Shown here piece by piece: positions 1-11,921 of a stretch of DNA of 64,000 nt. Every line of letters begins with the position of its first letter. The first letter of the stretch is position 1. The position numbers were made by a program, and so were the translations under genes. The DNA comes from Thereva unica (lineage: Eukaryota > Arthropoda > Insecta > Diptera > Therevidae). The DNA is taken from NCBI GenBank assembly GCA_949987705.1, contig OX465281.1, positions 178,388,516-178,452,515 of the forward strand, given 5' to 3'. A model generated the notes under the pieces. It did no database searches. It saw only the letters and a program-made list of their open reading frames with translations, and was not told the DNA's origin.

Positions 1-745
1 CCCGTCCGAGGCAGGTCCTCCGCTGTACCCCGTCCGGATAGTTTTGTGTTTAGGTTAATTAGCTTGTAAGTAAGTGGTGCGAGCTTTCACGAACTTGAGC
101 TCTAGCATCACTCGAGTCTGTGGAAGCCCGTCGCCTGGACGGGGGTCACCTGAGAGGATTTTATCGTCTCCGCTGTCCCCCGCCCAGATAGTGCTAGATC
201 TAAGTCATAGAATTAAGTAGTTGTAAGGTTCTATATAAAAAAAATATAGTGTCTAAGTTTTTTTTCCAATTTTTCTTAGACTTAAGTTGATAATGTTTTC
301 CTTTTAGAGATAAAATGTAATTATAAAATAGAAAAGTTTTAGCCGAAAGGCATAAGCTAATTTAAGACATAGATTAATTTAGAGTGCCTGCTGAGGGCCA
401 GTAAGTTAGATAGATTAGAATAGGCTAGAATAATTAACTTTAAGCGTTTAGTTAAATTTATATTAAGATAGATGTTAAGGTGAATAAAATGATTTTTAAA
501 ACTGAAACTGATCCCGGCTCCAAGCAGTTTTAAAAGTGGATAGAATTTAGTTGGGGGGCTGCTTTGGTAAAGCCATTCTCGGGCTTAAAAAGAAAAAAAG
601 GCAATTGCAAAAGATGAAGAAAATAAAAGCTTTTCGATACCGAATCACCTACCCACAGGCGCCCATGAATATTTCTTCTTTTAAAAAAAAATTTTTTTGT
701 CTGTAAAGAGGGTTTACGGACGATAGTTTAACGTGACAACGTCAT
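1..745. other. Unassigned non-genic DNA
   Basis: I recognise no gene or family here. An imperfect direct repeat is visible: a block containing ccgctgtaccccgtccggat near 20-41 recurs as ccgctgtcccccgcccagat near 170-191, each followed by AT-rich DNA. This could be the edge of a larger repeat element continuing to the left of the window, possibly an LTR, but nothing proves it. Confidence 0.4.
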
Positions 746-804
746 GAGAAAACATTGATGAAATGATTGCATACTTTTTAGTCAATTGTAACATAACCTA
801 TTAT

Positions 805-2376
805 GTCGAACCAACAATTATCGAGGTGAAGACAGCAATAAAATCGCTGAAAAATGGAAAAGCGCCGGGAATAGACCAAGTAACCGCCGAGATGATCAAA
901 GCTGGAGGTGATGTCTTATCACAACGACTTCATGTCCTCATAACACACATATGGCATTTGGATCGTGTCCCTTCGGTATGGAAGAAAGCGATCGTTGTCC
1001 CAATTTTGAAGAAAGGCGACAGTCGGGAATGCAAGAATTATCGCGGTATTAGCCTTCTTTCGATCGTCGGTAAAGTATTTACGAAAATAATACAATCGAG
1101 GCTACAGAAACATCGAGAGCAAACGAGCCGGGAGGAACAAGCGGGATTTAGACCACATCGAGGATGCATTGATCAAATATTCGCCCTCCGTCAGTTAATG
1201 GAAGAAAGAATTCGTTGCGGCAAACGAATTGTCATCGTTTTCATCGATTTCAAATCCGCTTTCGATTGCATCGATTGGAACAGCTTGTGGAGAGTCTTGG
1301 TAACCGAACACGTGCCATTGAGAATCATCCAACTTCTCCAAGCGTCGTACGATGGCTCAACCAGCAGCGTTCGTATTCGAAACGACTTATCCGAGGAGTT
1401 CCCGATTCAGACGGGTGTCCGACAGGGAGACGTCGCTTCGCCACTTCTCTTCAACGTTGTGATCGACGCGATTATGCGTGAAGCATTCGATGGACGACTC
1501 GGAGTTCAATACGACGACAACAACTTCGTAACAGACTTAATGTTCGCCGACGATAGCGCTGTTTTCGCCGACACGGATGCCGAAGCAACGGACATCTTAT
1601 ACGATATTTCCCGCATCGCCCAATCATACGGGTTAAAAATCAATGCGGGAAAGACCAAAGTGCTCACAACGGATGGATCAAGAGCCAGTGTTCACCTCGA
1701 TGGAACCCAAATCGAACAGGTTCCAAGGTTCAAATATTTGGGATCATTGGTTGAGGAAACGAAAGTAGCATCGACGGCCGACGTTCACAGCCGTATCGGT
1801 CAGGCAACAGCAACATTCGCCTCGCTCAAGTGGTGCATATGGAAACGAGCAAATATCTCCATCAAAACAAAACTACGTCTTTACCGAACGTTGATTCTTC
1901 CGATTCTTCTTTATGGATCTGAAACGTGGACATTGCTCAAACCGGACGTTAAGAAGCTCGAGGTCTTCCAAATGCGATGTTTGAGGCAGATCCTCCGTGT
2001 CTCACTCCGTGATCGCCTTCGAAACGAGGTTGTCAGACAAAGATGCGATCAGCAAACACTGATCGAAGAAGAAATTCAAAAACGTCGACTACGGTGGTTT
2101 GGACATGTTTGCCGAATGGATGATAACCGCTTGCCACGTAAACTTCTCTGGCGAGACCGTCCTGCAGACTGGAGAATACAGCGATCGGCACCGAAGAAAA
2201 CCTGGTTGAAGAATATCGAGGGTGACTTAAAGAATCAACGATTATCAGTTACCGAGGCTCGAGACACCGCCAAAAACCGAAAAGAATGGAAGCGAATCGT
2301 GAATAGAGTTCGGGACCCAGCGGCACCGACAGCAGCGTATCCGTTGCGGGGACGTCCCGCTCGGACCGCCAGCTAA
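805..2376 (+). CDS. LINE reverse transcriptase, partial, open
   Basis: This is the C-terminal part of a non-LTR ORF2: reverse transcriptase plus C-terminal domain. It would make cDNA by target-primed reverse transcription. Visible RT motifs in order are NGKAPGIDQV, a YRGISLLS block, QAGFRPHRGC, the first catalytic aspartate in FIDFKSAFD, GVRQGDVASPLLFN, and the catalytic FADD at 1543-1554. The C-terminal part contains RRLRWFGHVCRM, typical of APE-type LINEs. No endonuclease is present. The frame is completely open for about 524 codons, so the insertion is recent or was copied from an active master. Reading frame happens to continue upstream into the target DNA to an ATG at 763, which is not the native start. 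Clade is not certain; RTE-like is my best guess. Confidence 0.85.
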   Translation, partial: VEPTIIEVKTAIKSLKNGKAPGIDQVTAEMIKAGGDVLSQRLHVLITHIWHLDRVPSVWKKAIVVPILKKGDSRECKNYRGISLLSIVGKVFTKIIQSRLQKHREQTSREEQAGFRPHRGCIDQIFALRQLMEERIRCGKRIVIVFIDFKSAFDCIDWNSLWRVLVTEHVPLRIIQLLQASYDGSTSSVRIRNDLSEEFPIQTGVRQGDVASPLLFNVVIDAIMREAFDGRLGVQYDDNNFVTDLMFADDSAVFADTDAEATDILYDISRIAQSYGLKINAGKTKVLTTDGSRASVHLDGTQIEQVPRFKYLGSLVEETKVASTADVHSRIGQATATFASLKWCIWKRANISIKTKLRLYRTLILPILLYGSETWTLLKPDVKKLEVFQMRCLRQILRVSLRDRLRNEVVRQRCDQQTLIEEEIQKRRLRWFGHVCRMDDNRLPRKLLWRDRPADWRIQRSAPKKTWLKNIEGDLKNQRLSVTEARDTAKNRKEWKRIVNRVRDPAAPTAAYPLRGRPARTAS

Positions 2377-2395
2377 CGGATCAAAGAAGAAGAAG
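805..2395 (+). mobile_element. 5'-truncated non-LTR retrotransposon (LINE) with (GAA)n tail
   Basis: The insertion is bounded by a 10-bp direct repeat, aacctattat, at 795-804 and 2396-2405, which I take as the target-site duplication. It starts inside the polyprotein at the RT domain, so the upstream endonuclease was lost by 5' truncation, as is usual for target-primed reverse transcription. The 3' end is a very short UTR after the stop followed by a gaagaagaa tail, a microsatellite-type tail typical of RTE-like elements rather than poly(A). The same 3' end recurs at 27737-27811, which confirms the terminus. The element is inserted between the arms of an older inverted repeat (746-2713). Confidence 0.85.
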
Positions 2396-2713
2396 AACCT
2401 ATTATTACTGCACTCGCCGCCAACACATTACACTTGAAACACTCCCATTCATTTCCTACTTTTCTTGGTTAAATATCAGACATGTATAAAAGTTGTAAAT
2501 GAATTTGTTACTACACATTCTTACTTGTAAATAATCTGTTCATTAAAATAATAAACATATTTGAATTCATTAGTGCAAATAAAAGCTAATTTATCAATCA
2601 AAATGAATATTTCATTTCACTCCTTTTTGTATCCATACAAAATAATTATAATTTAATATAAATGATTCAATTTTATTCATAAAAGTATGCAATCATTTCA
2701 TTAATGTTTTCTC

Positions 2714-5700
2714 GAGCGCAACGGGACAATGAGTCATCATTTTTCGTCTATGCAACCGGCGTTCATCGTTTTAATAGACGTCACGTCAATACGTATAAAT
2801 ACGTAACGAAATATAGCGCAAAGAAAGTGATATATAAAGTTTGAAGCACTATAACTCCGAAAATATTGACTTTACAAAAAAATATCTGAACAAAAAAGTC
2901 AAATCACTTCTTATCTACATAAAAGATTCATTTTTGTCGTAAAATGCATAGTTTCTGAGATATAGAATTAAACGCGTTTCCCTTCACTGTAAATTAAGCA
3001 TAAGGGTGGGTATGACGCCATTTTGAATTTAAGCTCATACAAATAATATACAATCATTTGGTAAAAAAATCGCGTGCGGGACTTTTCGCAAAGAAAAAGT
3101 ACCTATTTACTGGACTAAGAGTGAAGAAAGCTATGTGCCAGGCCTCACCAATCGCTCCCAGCCTCTCAAACAAGCAAGTTAAAAAAACTGTCATTTATAA
3201 CCAACCTCTCATACTCTCTTACATGCCACACTCGCTTAATCGATTTATTCGTAACCACAGCCTAGAGTGGTCGTTGGCTTCATTGCTCCCTTACGTCAAT
3301 TACTAGTTAACGCGAGTAACTATTTGAGAGAGACCTGCTTCATCTACTCCAGGAATAGAGTCCCGTGATAGCAGACTATCTGCTCGTCAGTACCGGACAG
3401 TGAGACACTGGTAGTACGAAGAATAATAATTATTAAGCTTGGTTTTTTTCACATAAAAGAAGAAGAATCGAAATAAGCTTTCTACAAGTTCGCTGTTTAT
3501 CTTCAACGACCATAGCATAATAGGGAATTCCGTATTAAAGGTCAAGCAACATATCATTTATCACGATAGTACTTAGGTGTGAGACTGCTTACGAAAGGCT
3601 TTATTTTACTCTCAGACACAAGCGTTATATGAGAGACAAAGCATCTATGCATAAAAACCTCTTCTCATACACCTCTTCTGATATACCTCCATTTATTGAG
3701 ATACGCTGTGTATGAAAGTAGGAATATGGTATCTTTTGGTTTTTTGTTATTAATAATTTTTAACAAATAAAGAAACAAACAACGAAATTAAACCAAGTTG
3801 TATTATCACTTTGATAATACAACTATAGATTTCGAATGAGGGCAACAACAATCATTTAAAGCAAGTTTATGTGCAAAACTAGCCAGTAATTATTAAATAA
3901 GTACATGCAATGAAAAAGTGATCTAACTTAAGAGTACAATGTTACATTGGCACTTGCTAAATATTTCTAACTTTAAATTCGATAAAACATAATATTTCCA
4001 ATGTAAAAACGATATATTTAACCTGAAAATAGCCAATAAAATTCGCTTCCAGTTCAAAGCGAGCCAAAGTATACTATAAATTAAAGCCGCCCTCGCATTT
4101 GTTTCTAACAAGCATTGAAAAAAAAACCCGCGACAAAAATAAATTTATAATCACGAAATAAAATTAATTATTTTTTCTAGTTCCTCTTAAAATAAAAACA
4201 ATTTTTCCACTATGTAGTTCTATATTTCCTTAATAGAAAAAAGGTATTTTTATATCAAAAAATTGATTTCAAATAAATTTTTCACAAAATTTTGATCGCC
4301 AAAATTCGTCATAATACCTCACTTATCTTTCCTTTTTGTTCATGCTGCCACAAGGCCTACGTCAATAAATTACGTCTTCGGTAAAAGTAGGATTTAAGAA
4401 AAGTTTTCAAACTTAATTTCAAGTTTTTAAGTTTGTTTTCATTAAATATATATTTTCGGTTGTATCTATTTCGGTTGAAAATGGTTGCCGGACAAAAATT
4501 TTCATTTCAGATCAAATTTAAAAATAAACTTGAGGAAGATGCTCATCGTTCTTTCCTATATGACGGAGTACAAAAATTTCATGTTATTCTGCTCCAATTA
4601 TACGTCGACTTGTTTGCTGTCTTTTAATAATGTTAAATATAGTAAAGTCTGACCATTGCCCTCTTAATTTATGATGGCAAATTTATTTTGTTCCTTCCTT
4701 AATTTTTAATTTTGTTTGTTTTTTATGTATGTAAGTAATATGCAATGTGGTAATTAGTATTTTGTTTTTTGTATGGTTGAGTTATTAGAGTTATATTAAT
4801 AAAGTTAAAAGAATTAACAAAAGGCATCCGATAATAGTACTGATGTGCCAAAAACATAAGCATTCAAATAAAACTCTCGACCAAGTGCAAACTTTTAGAA
4901 TAATCTAATTTTTAAAGCTTAACCTATTTTGAGTTAATATTTTGAACCGGCTGGATCTAAAAAATAGCTTATATTACAGACTATTCGTAGAGAATCTCAA
5001 GTGAATTAGCACCTTCACTTATGATACAGCAAATACATTTTATTGGTAAAAAATTTGAAATATTTTCAAATTTTATCCATATAAATGAATTCTAAATCGC
5101 ATAACCAGTGAACTCTTTATAGCCTCGAGGGAGCTTTTATAAATAACTTTACGTAACGTTTTATTTGTTTCGTATATTATAATTTTTATTTTTTGGCATA
5201 GTCGCCTCAAAGTTCGCAATGTTTCTCTAATTTCGCGATTTTTTGCGGAAATGATTTTTTAAGAGGTCTTCAAATTCGACCTGCCAGAAAAGTTTTGAGT
5301 TTCGGTAATCCGAAGGTAGCCAAAGATTACACCGAGGAAACTGGCGGACGAAAAGTATATATCCTCTACTTTGCTTTCCTCGCACTCTATGTCGGCCGGC
5401 CGAAGAAATTCACCTCATTTCAGGGGTTATTACACTCCAACGGGGCAGTTGCCATCGACCCCTAGTTTTTGTTTGTATTTTTGTGTTTCTGGCGTTTCGA
5501 TTGCAATCTGCGGCATAATACTTCACCTTTCCACTTGTCCCATCTATATGTCTTCTTTCTTATCTGCCTTCTTTGCAGAAAGTGCAAGTTCCTCCCCAGT
5601 CATCGGCCTGTGCTGTAGTATACAAATCCTGTGGCTTCGAAAAACTTCTTGTCGTAGATAAAAAAAACCCAAAAAAGTGTTCTCAAACTTATCCATGACA

Positions 5701-6298
5701 GCGCCATTTGCACCACCATCGATCATCTCTGCCACGGTAGGAATGTGGCAGCCCTGACTATCATACTATCATAGCCATTGTTTCAACTAGACGCTCTTCT
5801 AACTTCTCGGCAATCTTATACCCCCAACAACAGGTAAGCCCGCTCGGCTCATATCCTCTGCCAACAGCTCCCCTTTTCACACACGATATAAACAAGAAAT
5901 TCTTTCATAAATAGTACAACCCAACTGTGAAGCAATCTTTCGCCGTCAGTATTTTCGAACTCCTACAAGACTTCAAATGCAGAGTTCATGGCCATTCTCT
6001 TCAACATCTTCTTTACTTCTCCCCAAACCTATTCTATTCTCTTACTTGACCCCAAACCTATTCTATTCTCCGTGCTTACCTTACTACTTAACATTGCAAC
6101 ATAACGTGACCAACTTTATCCTGTCATAGTCGGTATGCATAATAAGCAAGCAAACCATATCCTTTTCAATCACTCAAAATTCGGCGAATTCAGCGTCGTC
6201 TCGGGACTATTTGATGAGAACTGGCGGAATGAAATTGAGTAATTGTCGTTGCCTGTTCTTTCACTCTTCTTTGTACTATTTCTTTGTCGGTATCCCAC
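2714..6298. other. Unassigned AT-rich DNA
   Basis: No convincing gene. Short open frames (for example 3058-3306, 4433-4627 and 5371-5735 on either strand) lack recognisable domains and are of chance length. A small tandem duplication of ccccaaacctattctattct lies near 6020-6070. The stretch 5270-5760 is less AT-rich and could be old coding or transposon debris, but I could not match it to a family. Confidence 0.4.
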
Positions 6299-6300
6299 TA

Positions 6301-6680
6301 CAGTGGACTGGACCCCCGGTAATCCGACAAAGGTTTTGCAGGGCGGTGTCGGAATATCGAGTTTGTCGGATTATAGAGTATTGCCATAGACCCTCTATAG
6401 TTCGGAATTTTTTGAAAAAAGTACCTTATAATCCGACAAATTACAAATCAATGTGGAATTTAGTAAATTAAACAGCACAATTGTTAGCTTATGTTTTACA
6501 CGCACGCGATACACGCGTCCAGGACAATAGTGGCGACGTGTACAAGTTACAACCGTGTAGTTCAATCGTTCAGATTTGCAAATACATATAAATTTTCTGT
6601 ATGCACTGGTACAGTGATAGGCATGTCGGATTACAGAGGGCGCCGGATTAGACAGGGGCCGGATTACCGGGGGTCCACTG
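6301..6680. mobile_element. pogo/Tigger-like MITE, TA target duplication
   Basis: A 380-bp non-coding element with terminal inverted repeats. The right end read inward is cagtggacccccggtaatcc; the left end is the same with a 5-bp insertion (ctgga) after cagtgga. Both ends are flanked by TA (6299-6300 and 6681-6682), as for Tc1/mariner/pogo elements. The motif tccgaca recurs inside the left half. It has no transposase and would depend on one supplied in trans. The pogo/Tigger attribution rests on the CAGT-type terminus and TA duplication. Confidence 0.75.
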
Positions 6681-6772
6681 TAGTTGCAACAATGTTTTGA
6701 AATATTGCAACAGTACGATGCTAGGTGAAATATAGGGAGGGCCTTTTTGGTTCGTTCTTGAATGGGTTAGCG

Positions 6773-8043
6773 CAAGACCCTCTCAACTAAGGCCATGAAG
6801 GAGAGTTTTTCGTGGTGTTGGACTCGGTCCAAAAAGTCATTGGAATAACATTGTAGAGAGGCAATTGGGGAAATTTGTGTTATATTTTTGCAGTAAAAAG
6901 TGATAAAATATTTTATTTTAACACTTCTAACTGCACTTGGAGTTATCAGTGAATAGTTTTTTAGTGATTTCATAAAAAAAATAAAACATATTTGGTGATT
7001 AAGTGTGTTTAAGTGTTCTAATTGTTAAGGCGATCAACTTTTTTTTCACATTCACGGTGTTTTTTCATATTTATTTACGAAAAAAATGTTGAATATTTAA
7101 TGTTTTATGTAGTTATGGAATTAAAAGTGATTTTAAAGTGATTAATACATATATTATGAAATTATTATTAAAAATATAGGTGTAGAAAAACACTTCCCTA
7201 ATTCACTTTTCCATTCGCACTTTTCTGTACTTATATGTTTAGTAATAATTGCAAAATAAATTAATTAATGACTTTGAAATCACTTTTAATTAAATATTCA
7301 GCATATTTTTCCTTAATATACACGAAAAAAACACCGCGAATATAAAATAAATTGATCACCTTAACAATTAAGGGTGAGTTGCACCAAATCATTGATTATT
7401 GTTAAAGTTAACTTTAAAAATAACAAAGTTGTTAAAGTTCCAGTTTGTAAAAATGAGTTGCACCACCCAATCGTTTGTTAAAGTTTCGTTAACTGCTACT
7501 TTGATTTAAATTTACATTTTTGTGTATTTATAAGTTTCACAGTTTATGAGTTTATTGAAAATGGCACCCCTGTTTGGTCTGTGACAACTGTCATAAGTTA
7601 ACAATAACACTAACCGGGCGAAGTTGCTTGGTTAAAGTTAACGTTAAAATGTTACGTCATGTTAACAATTGTTAAACGGTGCCAACTCTCGTTTTGTCTA
7701 ACCGGAGATTTGAGAACCGATTCAGCTTTTGTTACGGTTAAAGTTAGTTGGTGCAACTCACCCTTAGACAACAAAAAACACTAAATCACTATTTTTTTTA
7801 TATTTTTTTTATATTTTTTTTATTAAATCACTAAAGAAATAATCACTGATAATCTTTGTATAGTTTAAAGTGATAAATTACAATGTTTTTTCACTTTTTA
7901 CCACAAAAATATAATAAAAACAGTCCCGAATCTATTCCGCGCCATATAAATTCTAACCAAATGTCAGATTTTTTGGACCGACTTCAGCTATATTTGTATT
8001 AGTTCCAGAGAGAACTTCATGGCCTGTAGTTGAGAGGGTCTTG
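6773..8043. mobile_element. Long inverted-repeat (foldback-like) DNA element
   Basis: The two ends are inverted copies starting caagaccctctcaacta and running into aggccatgaag. The similarity continues deep inside: 7020-7150 (taattgttaaggcgatcaac) is the inverse of 7265-7370. Both arms, about 430-450 bp each once the nested MITE at 7371-7764 is removed, therefore meet near 7200. The element is flanked by the direct repeat gttagcg (6766-6772 and 8044-8050), consistent with the 7-8 bp duplication of hAT-type or foldback elements. It is non-coding. Arm divergence is noticeable, so it is older than the palindrome at 40876-41595. Confidence 0.7.
7371..7764. mobile_element. MITE nested in the right arm of the inverted-repeat element
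   Basis: Terminal inverted repeats read agggtgagttgcaccaa at both ends, each bordered by TA (7369-7370 and 7765-7766). Length is about 394 bp with no coding capacity. An internal gagttgcaccac motif at about 7452-7463 repeats part of the terminus. Removing it restores symmetry between the arms of the 6773-8043 element, so it inserted later than that element. Confidence 0.8.
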
Positions 8044-8050
8044 GTTAGCG

Positions 8051-9109
8051 GGATGATACACGGCTCAATGTATTGATGAACATAAATGTCAGTTTGTTAT
8101 TTGTTGTACACCACTCAACCAAAGTCTAGAAATGAACAAGTCTTTCATCTTCATATGGCTACTGAGTGAAAGGCGAACAGCTATATGCACAAGTTCTTCA
8201 AATGGCGATGTCAAGCTGTAATTATTGGAAAAGGTACTAATTACAAATTAATTAATACAAAAGGACAATTGTCTTTAATTAATTGTCAATTAAAAATTAA
8301 ATCTGATAAGCATTTATTCAGGTCACTAAAGTATGAATATGTTAAACTTCGCCACATTTCTTGCTGCTTTATAGAATGAATATTTTTCTCTACCCAAAGA
8401 ACCAAAAATCAATCATATGTAAATCGATTCACTAATAATTTGCTAATTAACTTCATTACATTACAAATTTTTCTGCAACCTATTATTTGTGCTAATTTAA
8501 TAATAACGAGTACCCGTATTACTTAAGAAGGTTCCGAAAATTACATGATAGAACTTTTCAAAACTACACTTTTTATAGTTAGAACACGCGAATTATGCAC
8601 TAATGAGTGTCTAGTTATTGTAAAGAAGTCTTGTCACAAATAAACACTGTTAGAGTGCAAAAGATTATATATTTAGGAAAACAATTCTACGTGTGCACAC
8701 AATGGTAAAAAAGACAAGTGTAAATTTAAAACCAGTTTATTTAAAACAGGTTTCAACATTCAGAGGGCGAATTTTTTCAATGTAAATAAATTTGGCCTAA
8801 GCGGAGTTTAAGTAATCAGAATACATTTAAGTTATATAAAACTTCATTAAGCTATTTAGGTAAAATAAAATAAATTTACTGACCAAGATGTTTAAATGCA
8901 ATTTGGAATAATTAAAATTATTAACTTGACGAAATTAAATATAGTAGACCTTCGTACGAAAGTTTGTGAAAGGCTCTGTTTTATAGAAGTTATTTTTTCA
9001 GCATTTTTCCACTGTTTTTTTGTTGTACATATAGCTACTAACACTATTTTCTAACGAAAATCTTTAGTAAATTATTGTTACGTTTTTAGAGCTTAACGGA
9101 TTCGTAGGA
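8051..9109. other. Unassigned AT-rich DNA
   Basis: No domain-bearing ORF, RNA gene or clear repeat recognised. Confidence 0.4.
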
Positions 9110-9169
9110 TTAATTGAGCCGCTCAGTGCACAAATTGATTAACTCCATAAAACAAAAAGTAGAGAAATG

Positions 9170-11908
9170 TGTTATATTATGTTTTTCGTTATTTATTGTA
9201 CAACTTGTTATATTTTTAAACTCACCGGGTTTTGTTGTTTCGGTAAAACACACTTTAGTTTTTGGTTAGTCCCTTAATTAATTTTCTTTTTTTTATTATC
9301 ACAATCTCAATTGTTATACACTCACTCAAAAACAATTTTTTTTTTTGTTTATATTTAAATTTTATTCTTCAATTTCTTAAACGCTTATGTTTAAATAAAA
9401 GTATGGGTCCTTTTTTAACTTCACTAGTAGTTCCTTACATTTACTATTTTTATTAAACCTCCTGCACAATATTTTCTTTCTTTCAACTATTCTTCTTTTA
9501 ACTTCCACAATATATTTTCTTACATTAACTATTTTTATTAAACATCTTGCACAATATTTTCTTTCTTTCAACTATTCTTCTTTTAGCTTCCACAATCTAT
9601 TTTCTTACATTAACTATTTTTATTAAACATCCTACACAATATTTTCTTTCTTTCAACTATTCTTCTTTTAGCTTCCACAATCTATTTTCTTTCATTAACT
9701 ATTTTTAGTAAACCTCTTGCACGATATTTTCTTTCTTTCAACTATTCTTCCTTTAGCTTCCACAATCTATTTACTTTCATTAACTATTTTTAGTAAACCT
9801 CTTGCACGATATTTTCTTTCTTTCAACTATTCTTCTTTTAACTTCCACAATCTATTTTCTTACGTTAACTATTTTTATTAAACATCCTGCACAATATTTT
9901 CTTTCTTTCAACTATTCTTCTTTTAACTTCCACAATATATTTTCTTACATTAACTATTTTTAGTAAACATCTTGCACAATATTTTCTTTCTTTCAACTAT
10001 TCTTCTTTTAACTTCCACAATCTATTTTCTTACGTTAACTATTTTTATTAAACATCCTGCATAATATTTTCTTTCTTTCAACTATTCTTCTTTTAGCTTC
10101 CACAATCTATTTTCTTTCATTAACTATTTTTAGTAAACCTCTTGCACGATATTTTCTTTCTTTCAACTATTCTTCTTTTAACTTCCACAATCTATTTTCT
10201 TACGTTAACTATTTTTATTAAACATCCTGCACAATATTTTCTTTCTTTCAACTATTCTTCTTTTAGCTTCCACAATCTATTTTCTTTCATTAACTATTTT
10301 TAGTAAACCTCTTGCACGATATTTTCTTTCTTTCAACTATTCTTCTTTTAACTTCCACAATCTATTTTCTTACGTTAACTATTTTTATTAAACATCCTGC
10401 ACAATATTTTCTTTCTTTCAACTATTCTTCTTTTAACTTCCACAATATATATTTTCTTACATTAACTATTTTTAGTAAACGTCTTGCACAATATTTTCTT
10501 TCTTTCAACTATTCTTCCTTTAGCTTCCACAATCTATTTTCTTTCATTAACTATTTTTAGTAAACCTCTTGCACGATATTTTCTTTCTTTCAACTATTCT
10601 TCTTTTAACTTCCACAATCTATTTTCTTACGTTAACTATTTTTATTAAACATCCTGCACAATATTTTCTTTCTTTCAACTATTCTTCTTTTAACTTCCAC
10701 AATATATTTTCTTACATTAACTATTTTTAGTAAACATCTTGCACAATATTTTCTTTCTTTCAACTATTCTTCTTTTAACTTCCACAATCTATTTTCTTAC
10801 GTTAACTATTTTTATTAAACATCCTGCATAATATTTTCTTTCTTTCAACTATTCTTCTTTTAACTTCCACAATATATTTTCTTACATTAACTATTTTTAT
10901 TAAACATCCTGCACAATATTTTCTTTCTTTCAACTATTCTTCTTTTAACTTTCACAATATATTTTCTTACATTAACTATTTTTAGTAAACATCTTGCACA
11001 ATATTTTCTTTCTTTCAACTATTCTTCTTTTAACTTCCACAATCTATTTTCTTACGTTAACTATTTTTATTAAACATCCTGCATAATATTTTCTTTCTTT
11101 CAACTATTCTTCTTTTAACTTCCGCAATATATTTTCTTACATTAACTATTTTTAGTAAACATCTTGCACAATATTTTCTGTCTTTCAACTATTCTTCTTT
11201 TAACTTCCACAATCTATTTTCTTACATTACGGCCGCCGGTAATGGTACAAAAAAAACTAGAACTTATCCACCGCCGCCAAAACAACACTCTTTAAATCCC
11301 GCACCGCCGCAGGTAAAGATTCAGACAACACTTAATTGCTTATCGGACGCGCCCGCCGCGGTCGAAGGTTTAGAAAACTCTTCATTACTTTTAAGTTTCA
11401 CCCGCCGGTGGTGGCATGGAAAAATTGTCCACCGGCTGGGAAAAACTCGCCCTTGAATTTGTTCCCACCTGCGCAACTTGCTTACCGCGCGTTTCTCACG
11501 CGGCGCATTGCAAGTTGCGCTTGATTATTGTTGGGTGGGTCAAATTACGTTCAAGAAAGTCAAAGTCAAGATCACTGTTTGCCAGAAAAGCTTGGGAAGG
11601 GTGCAAAGGTAATTGCGCACCTTGCAAATCTCACAAAATGCGCGCGGATTAGGTTACGTCTGGAACATTTGTTGAAGTGGAATTTTGTACGTTGAAGCTT
11701 TGTCCGTTAAGGAATTTTGTACATTTGCAAATGGAAATTAGATAATTATTTTCCGTTTAGGATTTGTTGTTCACAGGGAACTCATATTGCATCAAACTCA
11801 TTAACTGCGAATTTGATGTAAAAGGCTCCCTGTATGAAAGTATATGGGAATTTGTCTAAGGGCTCCGTTTTTCACCGAGAGAGACCCTTACAAATTCTGT
11901 ATGTAACA
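9170..11908 (-). repeat. 3' LTR of the gypsy element (2739 bp)
   Basis: On the + strand it runs from tgttatattatg to ctgtatgtaaca and ends exactly where similarity to the other LTR stops. It holds a pyrimidine-rich 85-bp tandem array (about 21 units) and a GC-richer block at 11228-11660. Two inverted repeats sit near the element-proximal end: 11773-11833 (acaggga...gcatcaaa with the inverse tttgatg...tccctgt) and about 11848-11898 (gaatttgt.taaggg with its inverse). They could form hairpins in U3 and may be regulatory or structural. Confidence 0.95.
9440..11226. repeat. 85-bp tandem array in the 3' LTR, about 21 units
   Basis: Head-to-tail units of 85 bp begin ttaactattttta(t/g)taaac and include tgcacaatattttctttctt. 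Unit starts such as 10035 and 10120 give the period directly. Variants (attaaacatcctgc, agtaaacctcttgcacg, agtaaacatcttgc) recur in blocks of several units, so the array grew by multi-unit duplication. In the sense strand of the element the unit is purine-rich. It may act as a multimerised regulatory element, as repeats in other gypsy LTR/UTR regions do, but no factor site is proven. Confidence 0.95.
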
Positions 11909-11921
11909 TTCCTTCCCCCCT
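11909..11921 (-). other. Polypurine tract of the gypsy element
   Basis: The + strand ttccttcccccct immediately beside the 3' LTR is aggggggaaggaa in the element's sense strand. This is the expected primer for plus-strand DNA synthesis and lies directly against the LTR boundary. Confidence 0.9.

Larger units (their letters stand above)
746..2713. repeat. Inverted-repeat arms interrupted by a LINE
   Basis: A 33-34 bp arm at 746-779 (gagaaaacattgatgaaatg and on) is matched in inverse orientation at 2681-2713 with a single mismatch. The intervening 1.9 kb is mostly the LINE at 805-2395. Without that insertion and one target duplication the arms lie about 0.3 kb apart, the size of a MITE or foldback element. 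The outer boundary and any target duplication of the inverted element are not clear, so it could also be only the inner part of a longer diverged structure. Confidence 0.55.

Noticed and set aside
5371..5735. Coding remnant on either strand
   Set aside because: Overlapping frames of 60-96 codons exist but I could match none to a family; the region may be old transposon debris.
9262..9571. Small ORFs repeated identically in both LTRs (also at 18866-19175, 11336-11652 and 20090-20406)
   Set aside because: They duplicate because the LTRs are identical. Composition is low-complexity or without domains, and they run opposite to or outside gag-pol.
10040..11100. su(Hw)-type insulator sites in the LTR repeat (tgcataatatttt)
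   Set aside because: Compared with the remembered gypsy consensus, positions before and after TGCATA do not match well, and most units have tgcacaa instead.
9440..11226. CRISPR-like array
   Set aside because: Units are contiguous tandem repeats without unique spacers in a eukaryotic LTR; the same holds for 46850-49470.
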